A stretch of 39,559 nucleotides of DNA from Acidimicrobiia bacterium (GTDB lineage: Bacteria > Actinomycetota > Acidimicrobiia > Acidimicrobiales > Aldehydirespiratoraceae): contig QIIW01000018.1 of assembly GCA_003231645.1 (NCBI GenBank), forward strand, positions 1 to 39,559, read 5' to 3'. The position numbers and the translations under genes were made by a program. The notes beneath the pieces were generated by a model. The model worked only from the letters and a program-made list of their open reading frames with translations, did not search any database and was not told the origin of the DNA. Of this stretch, positions 1 through 8,084 are shown in pieces. Positions within the stretch are counted from its first letter, which is position 1. Each line of letters opens with the position of its first letter.

Positions 1-164
1 GCGCTGCTGCTCGTGCCGGCAGTGGTGGTCGCTGCCGCTTGAGTCGTCGTGACGGAACCGGTGTTCGAATTGCTGCCGCAGGCCGCGGCGATCAGGCCCA
101 GCGCCATCAGCGCCGCCAGGATCCGAACCCACCCGAACCTCCGGCTCTTGTCTGTCTGTCTCAT
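1..164 (-). CDS. BMP-family nucleoside-binding lipoprotein, N-terminal part only
   Basis: Only the first 54 codons lie in the window; the gene runs off the left edge. The ATG at 164-162 follows a purine-rich GAGGGGAAG ribosome binding site. The peptide has a charged start (MRQTDKSRR), a hydrophobic stretch and a lipobox-like IAAAC, then a Thr/Ser/Ala-rich linker, so it is an exported lipoprotein anchored outside the membrane. It lies 68 bp downstream of two nucleoside-type ABC permeases on the same strand. The substrate-binding subunit of such importers (BmpA/PnrA family) is a lipoprotein, so I infer that role from position; no ligand-binding domain is visible. The importer's ATPase is not in the window and probably lies further left. 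Confidence 0.7.
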   Translation of the reverse strand, partial: MRQTDKSRRFGWVRILAALMALGLIAAACGSNSNTGSVTTTQAAATTTAGTSSS

Positions 165-232
165 CTTCTTCCCCTCTGTTTGGTTTCTCCCGATTGTCGG
201 GGCAACTGAGCGCAGCTCCCCAACCGAGACTG

Positions 233-1165
233 TTAGTGCCGCGTGAACGGCTTGGTGAGCGCGGCCGGCGGTGCGACGCGCCGGGCCAGCACGACCAGAG
301 CCGCGATGGTCAGGATAGCGGGTGCCGCCGAGGCGATATCGGACCAGCTCCGCGGGATGATCTCCAGGGCCTTCCACGAGATCACGGTGGCCTGCACAAA
401 GCCGTAGAGCAGAGCGCCGGCCATCACACCGGGTGCCCGCCACGCTCCGAAGTAGACCAGCGCAATCGCGATGAAGCCCAACCCCTGGGTGAGGTTGGGC
501 TGAAATATTCCGAGGTCGAGGACCAGCGCCGTGCCGGCAACGCCGGCCATGGCGTTGCCGATCAGAATCGACGTGTAACGCACCCGCGCCACCGACACCC
601 CGAGACTGTCGGCCGCCTCGGGGTTCTCGCCGACGGCGCGCACATTGGTGCCGAAGGTGGTGCGGCTGAACATCAACGACAGCAGCGGCACCATGACAAA
701 CGCCCCGTAGGTCATGAGCGAGTGCGAGAACAACGCCGGACCGATCTTGGGGATGTCGGACAGGAACGGTATGTCGACGGACGGAAGCTTGCTGGGTATG
801 AACTTGGGCGTGCCGACCTTCTCCTGGAACATGAGGTCCGAGAAGCCGAGCCCGAACAGGAAGATGCCGATGCCGCTGATGCCCTGCTCGGCCTTGAACC
901 TGACGGTCATGACTCCGTAGACCAGACCCATCAACAGCCCGACCCCGAGACCGACGAGGGAGGCGAGCCAGAGGTTGCCGGTCGACAGTGCGGTCCAGTA
1001 GGCGAAGAAGGCGCTGAGTTGCATGACGCCGTCGACACCGAGGTTGAGCACGCCGCTGCGCTGCCCGACCGTCTCGCCGAGACCGGCCAACAGATAGGGG
1101 GTGGCCAGTCGGATTCCGGCGGCGAGCGTGGCAAAGATCACGGAGACCGTGAAAAAGTCGCTCAT
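233..1165 (-). CDS. Nucleoside ABC transporter permease (YufQ/NupQ type)
   Basis: A 310-residue polytopic membrane protein of the BPD_transp_2 family, the second permease of a BMP-dependent nucleoside importer. The N-terminal signature LLAGLGETVGQRSGVLNLGVDG (residues about 25-46, split here as GETVGQRSGVLNLG plus VDG) is typical of NupQ/YufQ, and the conserved loop NPEAADSLGVSV is present near residue 182. Multiple hydrophobic segments span the whole length. Its ATG overlaps the TGA of the upstream permease (ATGA), so the two should be translated together and made in equal amounts. Substrate is inferred from the family and from the nucleoside catabolic genes elsewhere in the window. Confidence 0.88.
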   Translation of the reverse strand: MSDFFTVSVIFATLAAGIRLATPYLLAGLGETVGQRSGVLNLGVDGVMQLSAFFAYWTALSTGNLWLASLVGLGVGLLMGLVYGVMTVRFKAEQGISGIGIFLFGLGFSDLMFQEKVGTPKFIPSKLPSVDIPFLSDIPKIGPALFSHSLMTYGAFVMVPLLSLMFSRTTFGTNVRAVGENPEAADSLGVSVARVRYTSILIGNAMAGVAGTALVLDLGIFQPNLTQGLGFIAIALVYFGAWRAPGVMAGALLYGFVQATVISWKALEIIPRSWSDIASAAPAILTIAALVVLARRVAPPAALTKPFTRH

Positions 1166-2280
1166 GTGGCAACGACCTCGGACTTCGGCGACTCGGGCGG
1201 CGAATCGTCCAAGTCGCTGCGGGCCCGAAGGAGATCGCTGATGCGCTCTCTGAGATTGGTGCTGCTGACCACGAAGACCACGACGATGCCGCTGAGGGTG
1301 ACGGCCAGTGCGGATGGCACCTGGAGCACGCGCTGCAGGTGGTTGGAACCGGTGATCAGCCCGCCGAACAGGAACGCCGACGGGATCGTCCAGAGCGGAT
1401 GCAGACCCCCGAACAGCGCGACGACGATCCCGTTGTACCCGGCGGAACCGGTGAATCCGGCGGCCGAACCATCGGTGGCCATCCGTTGGCCCTCGCTGCC
1501 GAACACCAGGATGGCACCGGCCAGGCCGGCGAGCGATCCGCTGAGAGCCAGAGCCTCCACCACGCTGCGTTCCACGGGTATTCCGGCGGTGCGTGCCGCT
1601 TCGGGACTGTGGCCGACGGCTCGGAGGCGGAACCCGAGCGGGGTCCGCCAGAGGAGCAGGTAGGCCCCGATCGCCGCCACGATGGCCACCGGCACACCGA
1701 GATTGAGTCTCGTGCCGCCGATCAGGGTCGGGAGCACGGCATTGTGGGAGAGCTGCTTGGTCTGGGGGATACGGGTGCCGCGTTGGATCTCGAGCGGGTC
1801 GATCAACGGGCTGCGCAGCAGGTAGTTCATGATCTGTACGGCCACGATGTTGAGCATGATCGTGCTCAGGATCTCGTTGACCGACGCGTAGGCCTTCAGC
1901 GCCCCCGGGATCGCGCCCAGGATGCCCCCGCCGACCAGCCCGGCGATCAGGACCATCGGCAGGAGGATCGGGCGGGGCAGATCGGGGAAGGCCAGCGCGG
2001 TGACCGTCGCCAGCAGTGCCCCGGCGATGATCTGGCCTTCACCACCGATGTTGATGACGCTCGCCCGGAACGAGATGGCGATTCCGGCCCCGACGAGTAG
2101 CAGGGGAACCGACCTGGAGGCGGTCACCGACAGCCGGTCGACGTTGCCGAAGGCCCCACTGAAGATGGCCCGGAACCCTTCGACGGGGCTTGCTCCGAGC
2201 GCCACGAGGATGATCGCCGCGACGGCGAAGGCGGCGAGCGCGGCGAACGTCGGAACGGCCGCGCTCACCAATCGACGCAT
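1162..2280 (-). CDS. Nucleoside ABC transporter permease (YufP/NupP type)
   Basis: A 372-residue inner-membrane permease of the BPD_transp_2 family and first gene of the importer operon. Recognisable parts are FRASVINIGGEGQII near residue 70, the NEILSTIMLN stretch near residue 135, and GHSPEAARTAGIPV near residue 222. These are characteristic of the first permease of BMP-type nucleoside uptake systems (YufP, NupP). About ten hydrophobic segments are visible, with a charged cytoplasmic tail at the C-terminus. The ATG at 2280 has GGGGGTAAGGA immediately upstream. It is transcribed divergently from the GDPD-SurE lipoprotein gene. Gene order (permease, permease, lipoprotein) differs from the more usual lipoprotein, ATPase, permease, permease. 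Confidence 0.88.
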   Translation of the reverse strand: MRRLVSAAVPTFAALAAFAVAAIILVALGASPVEGFRAIFSGAFGNVDRLSVTASRSVPLLLVGAGIAISFRASVINIGGEGQIIAGALLATVTALAFPDLPRPILLPMVLIAGLVGGGILGAIPGALKAYASVNEILSTIMLNIVAVQIMNYLLRSPLIDPLEIQRGTRIPQTKQLSHNAVLPTLIGGTRLNLGVPVAIVAAIGAYLLLWRTPLGFRLRAVGHSPEAARTAGIPVERSVVEALALSGSLAGLAGAILVFGSEGQRMATDGSAAGFTGSAGYNGIVVALFGGLHPLWTIPSAFLFGGLITGSNHLQRVLQVPSALAVTLSGIVVVFVVSSTNLRERISDLLRARSDLDDSPPESPKSEVVAT

Positions 2281-2386
2281 TCCTTACCCCCTGTTCCGGT
2301 CTCGTCGAGCGTCGCCGCTCGTGGCGCCGGACTATAGATCCCCCGCCAAGTCGCAACCGCAATCGGGGCCGGTTAGGTTCTGCTGC
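2281..2386. promoter_or_regulatory. Divergent promoter region between nucleoside importer and GDPD-SurE gene
   Basis: This 106-bp spacer holds a palindromic CTATAG at 2332-2337. Read rightwards it gives TATAGA (2333-2338) and read leftwards TATAGT (2336-2331), so one element could serve as a -10 box in both directions. A second -10-like box, TAGGTT at 2374-2379, lies 7 nt before the ATG at 2387, which would give a leaderless mRNA for the phosphoesterase. GAGCG and CGCTC separated by four bases form a small hairpin or operator candidate at about 2307-2320. These are pattern matches only. Confidence 0.35.
2374..2379 (+). promoter_or_regulatory. Possible leaderless -10 box (TAGGTT)
   Basis: TAGGTT ends 7 nt before the ATG at 2387 and fits TANNNT. 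No Shine-Dalgarno sequence lies in the gap, so transcription could begin at or next to the start codon. No clear -35 box is seen. Confidence 0.4.
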
Positions 2387-4183
2387 ATGCGACGACCCCT
2401 GACGATCCTGGCCTCAATGGCCCTCTTGGCGGCCGCCTGCAGCAGCGGATCGAGCGGCGGCAACGCCGCCGGTTCCCCCTCGTCGCCGCCCCCCACGACC
2501 ACGGTCGAGGCGACGACAACGACCACCGCAGCGGTGAGCACGACTGTCACCCCGACGACAATTGCCGTCGGCCACCCGAAGATCCCGAAGCCCGAGGTCT
2601 CCGATGTGGCATCACTGTTGACCCTCGACCGGCCCGTGGTGCTGGCCCATGCCGGCGGCGACCAGACGTGGCCCCACTCCACCATGTACGCCTTCTACCA
2701 GTCGGCGCTGGCCGGTGTCGACGTGCTCGACATGGATGTGCAGCTCACCGGTGACGGGGTGCTCGTCATCCAGCACGACGACACCGTCAACAAGGCGACC
2801 AACGGCACGGGCCGGGTCCGCGACAAGAGCCTCAAGGATCTTCAGGCCCTCGACAAGGCGTATTGGGCCAGCGACCACTGGGCGTCGCACGACCTGCCCG
2901 ACTCGGCTTACGTCTACCGCGGGATCCGCACCGGAGACGTACCGCCGCCCCCGGGATTCAGCCCCGACGACTTTCGTATCGAAACCTGGCGCAACGTCGC
3001 CGAAACGTTCCCCGACTATCCGCTGAACATCGAGATCAAGGTTCCCAACGGCAACGACGGAAAGCCCGACCTGGCCTTCGCCATCGACGGGGCGAGGGAA
3101 CTGGCCCGCGAGATCACCGAGTTGGGCCGTACCGATTCCGTGGTCGTCACCTCGTTCAACGACGATGTGCTGGCGGCGTTCCGCGATGCGGCCCCCGGCG
3201 TCGTCACCAGCCCTGGCGTCTCGGCCATGACCGCCTGGATCTTCGGCACCGGGCCTCTCGACCCGCTCGACCGGGTGCTCCAGCTGCCCCCGAGCTACCA
3301 GGGGCTCACGATCATCACCCCCGCCCTCATCGCCCGAGCCCACCAGGAGGGCATCGAGGTGTGGGAATGGGCCGACAGTGAATCCCAGGAAAACGGCGAC
3401 TTCTACTCACTGATGGCGGCGATGGGGGTCGACGGGATCAACGCCGGTCGACCGGTGGCGGCGGTCGAACGGTTCGCGGCCGAGGCCGCGAACCCGCCCT
3501 CGGAGGGCCTGTTGATTGTCGTCACCAATGACGACGGTGTCGACGCCCCTGGGATCGACGCTCTGGTCGAAGCGCTGCGCGCCCTTCCCGACACCACGCT
3601 GCGGGTGGTCGCTCCGGCCGACAACGAGAGCGGCACCTCGGATCGTCGGAGTCCCACACCACCCGGTTGGCAGTATTCGCTCACGGCCAGCGGGTTCCCG
3701 GCGGTCGCCGTGCTCGGATTTCCCGCTGACAGCGTCGACACGGCACTCGGGGAGTTCGCGTGGAAACCCGATCTCGTGATCGCGGGCATCAACGACGGGC
3801 AGAATCTCGGGCCCCTCGTCGACGTCTCGGGCACCGTCGGCGCGGCCCGCACCGCCGCCCGCGCCGGGGTACCCGCCCTCGCCGCGAGTCAGGGACTCGG
3901 CGACCCGCCCGATTTCGCGTCCGGGGTCCGACAGGTTCTCGCGTGGGTCAAGTCGTTCCGTGACCGACCGGCCCCTCCCCCCGAGCCGACCGTCACCAAT
4001 CTCAACATTCCCACCTGCACGTCCGGCAAGGTGCGAGGAGTCGTCGACGTCGATGTCGCCACGGAGGCCACAGGGCGCGACGCGCTGGTGTCCGACTGCG
4101 TCGGAAACTCCCCAGACGTGTTCACCGACGACATCGACGCCTTCATGAACGGCTGGGCGACGCTCTCGACGCTCGGCTACTGA
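2387..4183 (+). CDS. Lipoprotein fusing glycerophosphodiester phosphodiesterase and SurE 5'-nucleotidase
   Basis: A 598-residue two-domain exported phosphoesterase. The start at 2387 gives a lipoprotein signal peptide with AAAC around Cys18, then a Thr/Pro/Ser-rich linker to about residue 65. Residues about 83-365 are a GDPD domain: His88 in AHAGG, the DMDVQLTGDG strand, His130-Asp131 and the acidic IEIK strand (Glu216). Residues about 375-570 are a SurE domain: TNDDGVDAPGI (Asp382-Asp383 metal site), NESG (Ser415), GINDGQNLG (Asn473) and the SGTVGAAR helix. GDPD enzymes release glycerol-3-phosphate from lipid head groups; SurE removes phosphate from nucleotides. SurE is normally a separate cytoplasmic protein, so lipid-anchored fusion is unusual. 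Next to a nucleoside importer, it likely makes phosphate and importable nucleosides outside the cell. No ribosome binding site is visible. Confidence 0.88.
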   Translation: MRRPLTILASMALLAAACSSGSSGGNAAGSPSSPPPTTTVEATTTTTAAVSTTVTPTTIAVGHPKIPKPEVSDVASLLTLDRPVVLAHAGGDQTWPHSTMYAFYQSALAGVDVLDMDVQLTGDGVLVIQHDDTVNKATNGTGRVRDKSLKDLQALDKAYWASDHWASHDLPDSAYVYRGIRTGDVPPPPGFSPDDFRIETWRNVAETFPDYPLNIEIKVPNGNDGKPDLAFAIDGARELAREITELGRTDSVVVTSFNDDVLAAFRDAAPGVVTSPGVSAMTAWIFGTGPLDPLDRVLQLPPSYQGLTIITPALIARAHQEGIEVWEWADSESQENGDFYSLMAAMGVDGINAGRPVAAVERFAAEAANPPSEGLLIVVTNDDGVDAPGIDALVEALRALPDTTLRVVAPADNESGTSDRRSPTPPGWQYSLTASGFPAVAVLGFPADSVDTALGEFAWKPDLVIAGINDGQNLGPLVDVSGTVGAARTAARAGVPALAASQGLGDPPDFASGVRQVLAWVKSFRDRPAPPPEPTVTNLNIPTCTSGKVRGVVDVDVATEATGRDALVSDCVGNSPDVFTDDIDAFMNGWATLSTLGY

Positions 4184-4190
4184 CCTCGGT

Positions 4191-4649
4191 TCAGGCCTCG
4201 CCGATGTCCTCGTTCCAGAGGTCGGGCTCATCGGCAATGAAACGGTCCATCAGCGAGACACACGTCGGATCGTCGATCACCACGACCTCCACACCGCGTT
4301 CACGAAGAAGCGCCTCGCCACCGAGAAAGGTCGTGTTCTCACCGATCACCACCCGGGGGATGCCGTAGAGGAGTGCCGCGCCCGTGCACATGTCGCACGG
4401 CGAGAGCGTGGTGTAGAGAGTTGCCCGTCGATACACCGAAGCCGGGAGACGGCCGGCGTTCTCGAGGCAGTCCATCTCGGCGTGGAGCACCACACTCGCG
4501 TTCTGGACCCGCCGGTTGTGTCCACGCCCGACGATCTCGCCGTCGATCACCAGCGACGAACCGATGGGAACCCCACCCTCGGACCGGCCCGCCTCCGCCT
4601 CATCGATGGCCGCCTGCATCCCACGCTGATCCTGAACGTCGAGTTCCAT
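4191..4649 (-). CDS. Cytosine deaminase, fungal (Fcy1) type
   Basis: A 152-residue zinc deaminase closely resembling yeast Fcy1 in length and sequence; it converts cytosine to uracil in pyrimidine salvage. Visible matches are EGGVPIG, GRGHN, the zinc and catalytic motif HAE (His56, Glu58), the LENAGR segment, TLYTTLSPCDMCTGA (Cys85 and Cys88) and the C-terminal WNEDIGE. The start MELDVQDQRG is chosen because it matches the family N-terminus; the reading frame extends upstream but without homology. A TACGAT box ends 6 nt before this ATG, which suggests a leaderless mRNA. It converges with the GDPD-SurE gene, 7 bp between their ends. Most bacteria use the unrelated amidohydrolase CodA instead. 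A related base substrate cannot be excluded. Confidence 0.88.
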   Translation of the reverse strand: MELDVQDQRGMQAAIDEAEAGRSEGGVPIGSSLVIDGEIVGRGHNRRVQNASVVLHAEMDCLENAGRLPASVYRRATLYTTLSPCDMCTGAALLYGIPRVVIGENTTFLGGEALLRERGVEVVVIDDPTCVSLMDRFIADEPDLWNEDIGEA

Positions 4650-4655
4650 GGCGGG

Positions 4656-4661
4656 ATCGTA
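4656..4661 (-). promoter_or_regulatory. Possible leaderless -10 box (TACGAT)
   Basis: On the minus strand TACGAT is followed by six bases and then the deaminase ATG at 4649. No ribosome binding site lies between them. This spacing supports both leaderless transcription and the choice of the shorter start. Confidence 0.4.
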
Positions 4662-4766
4662 GGCGAGGGACAGGATTCGTACATGCCCACGGACACCGCC
4701 TCCTGATCGCCGAATGCCCGACCGGGATGGTTCAAGTGACCCGTCGTTCGTGTCGAAGGTCCCTGG

Positions 4767-6443
4767 GTGGGTGTTCTGTCCTCGCGGCTTCAAGCTGCAC
4801 TACTGGCCACGTTGCTGTTCGCGCCGGTAGTCGTCGTAGCCGGCCCACCGAGCGCGCTGGCCGCCGGGTCCTCGGGGTCCACGACGGCCCGGACGTGGAT
4901 CGACACCAGCGACCGAGCCGCGGTTCTCGACGCCTACCGGGTCGAGTTCGAACGGGTCGAGCCCGATCCCGGATTCAGTGGCAGCGTGGCCGGTTGTGTC
5001 GCCGGTACGACCAGCGCCGCGTTTCGACAGAGCGTCGTGCAACGCATCAACTGGTATCGACGGATGGCCGGACTCGACGTGGTCACCAACCGCGCCGACT
5101 ACGACGCGGCTGCCCAACAGGCCGCCCTGATCATGGCCGCTCAGGGTTCGTTGTCCCACGACCCCGCGAGCAGTTGGGCCTGCTACACCTCCGTCGGGGC
5201 GGCCACCGCCTCCAAGAGTGACCTGGCGCTCGGCACCTACGGCACAGCGGCCATCGACGCCTATATCCGCGATTCCGGCTCCAACAACCTCGAGATGGGT
5301 CACCGCCGCACGATCCTCTACCCACAACTGCGCGAGATCGGCACCGGCGACGTCCCGGCCGGCCCTGGCACCTGGGGATCGAACACGCTGCGAGTGTTCG
5401 ACGACAACCTCTGGGGACCACGCCCGGCCGTTCGCCGGCCCGAGGGGTTCGTCGCCTGGCCACCCCCCGGATTCGTCCCACCCCAAGCGGTGTGGGGACG
5501 GTGGACGTTCTCGCTCTACGGCGGCGACTTCACCAACGCCACCGTCACCGTGTCCAGCAGTGACGGGCCGGTGCCGACGACCGTGCTGGCGCGCCGTCAG
5601 GCGTCGTCCTCCAACGGACGGATCGCGCCCGAGCCGACGATCGTCTGGTCCATGGGGCCCGACACCGGATCGGCGCTCCTTCCGATTCCGACCAAGGGTG
5701 ACCGGTGTTACGACGTGACGGTGGGGGGCGTGACAGTGCAGGGGGTCGCACAAGCCGACTTCAACTACTCGACCTGCGTGATCGACCCCTCCTTCGTCGC
5801 GACCTCCGCCTCGCCGGTCGGCGCGGCGCCCTCGGTTCCGGTTCGCGGACCGTGTGTCAACACCGTCTTCGCGGCATGGATCAAGCCCTGCTGGTCGACG
5901 AGCCCGGCTGCTTCCGGCTTCGTCGATGTGGTCCGCTCCTGGCAGCGCGGCCCGGTCGATTGGCTGGTCGCCAACCGAATCACCTCCGGTTTCTCCCCCG
6001 ACATGTTCGGTCCCGAACTCACTCTCACGCGTGCCCAGGCCGCCGCGCTGATCTGGAGGCTGGCCGGTTCGCCGGCCCCCCCGGCGGGCGCACCGTCGTT
6101 CTCCGACGTGCCCGGCGGCGCGTGGTTTGATGACGCTGTGCGGTGGATGGCCGGGTACGGAGTCACCAACGGCACCGGTTCCGGAAAGTTCTCTCCCGAC
6201 GGGCCCGCCACCCGCGCCGAGCTGGTGACCTTTCTCTGGCGCATGATCGATTCGCCCGACACCCCGGGCAGCGACATCTTTTCGGATCTCAGCGCTCAGT
6301 GGCAGTACGCGTCGGTCAGGTGGGCGGCGACAGCCGGGATCACCAACGGCACGACCAACACCACATTTTCCCCCGACCGCATCGTGACCAGGGGCGAGGC
6401 GGCAGCGTTCCTCGCCCGATTCGCGGCCGCCCTGTCAACCTGA
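4767..6443 (+). CDS. Secreted CAP/SCP-domain protein with three SLH repeats
   Basis: A 558-residue secreted surface protein. The GTG start gives a signal peptide with likely cleavage near Ala32. Residues about 90-215 form a CAP/SCP-like domain (RINWYRRMAGL, SLSHDP near 130, NNLEMGHRR near 175, WGSNTLRVFDD). A middle region (about 240-340) is beta-rich with a Cys pair. Residues 383-558 are three S-layer homology modules, each with a WAxxxGITNG-like core (TSGFSPDMF, TNGTGSGKFSPD, TNGTTNTTFSPD) followed by a TRAE/TRGE helix. SLH modules usually anchor proteins non-covalently to cell-wall polymers, so it is probably displayed on the envelope. CAP function in bacteria is poorly defined. A weak GAAGG lies upstream of the GTG. 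Confidence 0.85.
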   Translation: MGVLSSRLQAALLATLLFAPVVVVAGPPSALAAGSSGSTTARTWIDTSDRAAVLDAYRVEFERVEPDPGFSGSVAGCVAGTTSAAFRQSVVQRINWYRRMAGLDVVTNRADYDAAAQQAALIMAAQGSLSHDPASSWACYTSVGAATASKSDLALGTYGTAAIDAYIRDSGSNNLEMGHRRTILYPQLREIGTGDVPAGPGTWGSNTLRVFDDNLWGPRPAVRRPEGFVAWPPPGFVPPQAVWGRWTFSLYGGDFTNATVTVSSSDGPVPTTVLARRQASSSNGRIAPEPTIVWSMGPDTGSALLPIPTKGDRCYDVTVGGVTVQGVAQADFNYSTCVIDPSFVATSASPVGAAPSVPVRGPCVNTVFAAWIKPCWSTSPAASGFVDVVRSWQRGPVDWLVANRITSGFSPDMFGPELTLTRAQAAALIWRLAGSPAPPAGAPSFSDVPGGAWFDDAVRWMAGYGVTNGTGSGKFSPDGPATRAELVTFLWRMIDSPDTPGSDIFSDLSAQWQYASVRWAATAGITNGTTNTTFSPDRIVTRGEAAAFLARFAAALST

Positions 6444-6493
6444 ATGAACCATCGGGACGGTAGCTCTCGATAGGGGGATCACAGGAGGTCCCC

Positions 6494-7543
6494 ATGTCCC
6501 CACCGCCGCCGCCACGGCCCGACGAGCCCGAAAGAGTCTCGGGTCTCGCCCCGCCACCAGTGTCAACCCTGGCCCCACCGCCACCGCCACGACCCGACCG
6601 TCGATGGCCCGGCCGACGAGCCCTCCGCTGGATTCACCTGGCCGGTCTCGCCGTGGTCATCCCCGTCGGGGCCGTTCTCGGCTACGCCGGGGCAGCAGCG
6701 GTCGTCGCCCTCTTCGTCGTAATCGTGCCGTTCGAGAAGATGTTCCGACGCCACGACCAGAGGATCAGGCGGCCGGGGCTGCGAACCGACCTCACCTACG
6801 CGCTCGTCGGCACTCCCCTCACCGCGGCAGGAACCGTCGTTGCCATCGCCATCGCTGTCATCTTGTTCCCGATCTACCTGCCGGCCCTGCTGCTGCGACC
6901 GATCGTGACTCTGCAGCCGATTTGGCTTCTCGTGATCGAGGGGTTCCTGCTGGCCGACATCTCGATCTACTGGGCTCACCGTCTGCACCACGAGATCGGG
7001 TTCCTGTGGCGCTTCCATTCCGTCCATCATTCGAGCGAGCGGATGGACTGGATCGCGGGAATCCGACAGCACCCCTTCGACGGGTTCATCATCATCGGTC
7101 CGGTCGTGTTCCTGATCGTCGCCGGGTTCCCGGTCGGAGCCGTCGGCGTGTTCGCGGTCGTGCAGACGATCCTCGGCTTGATGGCTCATGCCAACGTGAG
7201 GTGGCGGCTTCGTCCTCTCCACAGGATCGTGATGACGCCCGAGTTCCATCACTGGCACCACGCCAACCACCCCGAGTCGATTCATACCAACTACTCGGTG
7301 TTTCTTCCGGTGTGGGACATCATCTGGGGCACGTATCGGATGCCGGCGGACCTGCGCCCGGAGCGCTACGGCATCGACGAACCGATGCCCGACACGGTCA
7401 CGGCGCAGCTCGTCCACCCGTTCACCCGCGACGTCCGGGAGCGCTACCCGTTCCCGCCCGCATGGCGACGCATGATCGGCCGGCTGACCCGTCCGCTGCG
7501 CCGCCTGGTGCCCTTCCACCGTCGAGTGACGCCGATTTCCTAG
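6494..7543 (+). CDS. Sterol desaturase / fatty acid hydroxylase family membrane protein
   Basis: A 349-residue integral membrane di-iron enzyme candidate. After a Pro-rich cytosolic tail (about 35 residues, with APPPPPRP repeated), hydrophobic segments occur near 45-80, 105-140 and 145-160. The eight-histidine signature is present: HRLHH (162-166), HSVHH (175-179), His232 and HHWHH (252-256). Members insert oxygen into, or desaturate, lipids such as fatty acids, sterols or carotenoids; the substrate here cannot be told. The ATG has an excellent AGGAGG ribosome binding site at about 6484. The next gene, a sigma factor, starts one base after this stop (TAG-C-ATG), so they are probably co-transcribed. 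Confidence 0.85.
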   Translation: MSPPPPPRPDEPERVSGLAPPPVSTLAPPPPPRPDRRWPGRRALRWIHLAGLAVVIPVGAVLGYAGAAAVVALFVVIVPFEKMFRRHDQRIRRPGLRTDLTYALVGTPLTAAGTVVAIAIAVILFPIYLPALLLRPIVTLQPIWLLVIEGFLLADISIYWAHRLHHEIGFLWRFHSVHHSSERMDWIAGIRQHPFDGFIIIGPVVFLIVAGFPVGAVGVFAVVQTILGLMAHANVRWRLRPLHRIVMTPEFHHWHHANHPESIHTNYSVFLPVWDIIWGTYRMPADLRPERYGIDEPMPDTVTAQLVHPFTRDVRERYPFPPAWRRMIGRLTRPLRRLVPFHRRVTPIS

Positions 7544-7544
7544 C

Positions 7545-8084
7545 ATGACCCTCGTGTCAGACGCCCGCGTTCCGACCGGCATCGAAGACGTCGACCTGGT
7601 GCGAATGATCGGTGCCGGCGATCGCGACGCGCTGTCCGGTCTCTACCGACGTCATGCCGGCTGGCTCACGGCTCGGCTCGAGCGGCGCTGCGGCGACCCC
7701 GACATGGTGGATACGGCATTGCAGGACACGTTCTTGGCGGTGTGGCAGCAGGCCGGCGGCTACCGGCCCGTCGGCGAGGTTGGCGCGTGGCTGTGGACCA
7801 TCGCCCTGCGCCGACTCATCGACCAGTTGCGCCGTCGACCGCCCCCCGAGGATGTCGAGCCGATGGCCGAGGTGATCAGTGTGGAGATCCCGTTGGCTCT
7901 CGGCCACACCGAAATGGGAGCGGCCTTCGCCTCGCTCCAACCGGCACTTCAGGCCGTGATGGCCTGCACCGCCCTGGACGGCCTGACCAACTCCGACACC
8001 GCCGCGCTTCTCGGCCTTCCGGTAGGGACGGTGAAGTCACGGTTGTCGCGGGCCAGGGAGATACTGAAGGAGGCGTTGCGATGA
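7545..8084 (+). CDS. ECF-type RNA polymerase sigma factor
   Basis: A 179-residue group 4 sigma factor. Region 2 spans about residues 18-92 (DALSGLYRRHAGWL, then VDTALQDTFLAVWQQ and VGEVGAWLWTIALRRLIDQLRRR), and region 4 about 125-175 (LQPALQAVMACTALDGLTNSDTAALL and GLPVGTVKSRLSRAREILKEAL, a helix-turn-helix). It has no visible ribosome binding site and starts directly after the preceding stop, so it likely depends on coupling. Its stop overlaps the ATG of the following membrane protein (ATGA), the position usually held by an anti-sigma factor. Confidence 0.9.
   Translation: MTLVSDARVPTGIEDVDLVRMIGAGDRDALSGLYRRHAGWLTARLERRCGDPDMVDTALQDTFLAVWQQAGGYRPVGEVGAWLWTIALRRLIDQLRRRPPPEDVEPMAEVISVEIPLALGHTEMGAAFASLQPALQAVMACTALDGLTNSDTAALLGLPVGTVKSRLSRAREILKEALR

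Noticed and set aside
189..201. Inverted repeat CCCGA-TTG-TCGGG between the second permease and the lipoprotein gene
   Set aside because: A five-base stem with a three-base loop and no T-run; could be an attenuator, but too weak to call.
194..1663. Long open frame on the plus strand opposite the two permease genes
   Set aside because: It is antisense to strongly supported membrane proteins; its product is rich in Arg, Gly, Asp and Gln without any motif, as expected for the complement of high-GC coding sequence.
1922..2386. N-terminal extension of the GDPD-SurE frame
   Set aside because: It lies over the permease gene and has no homology; the downstream ATG gives a proper lipoprotein signal peptide.
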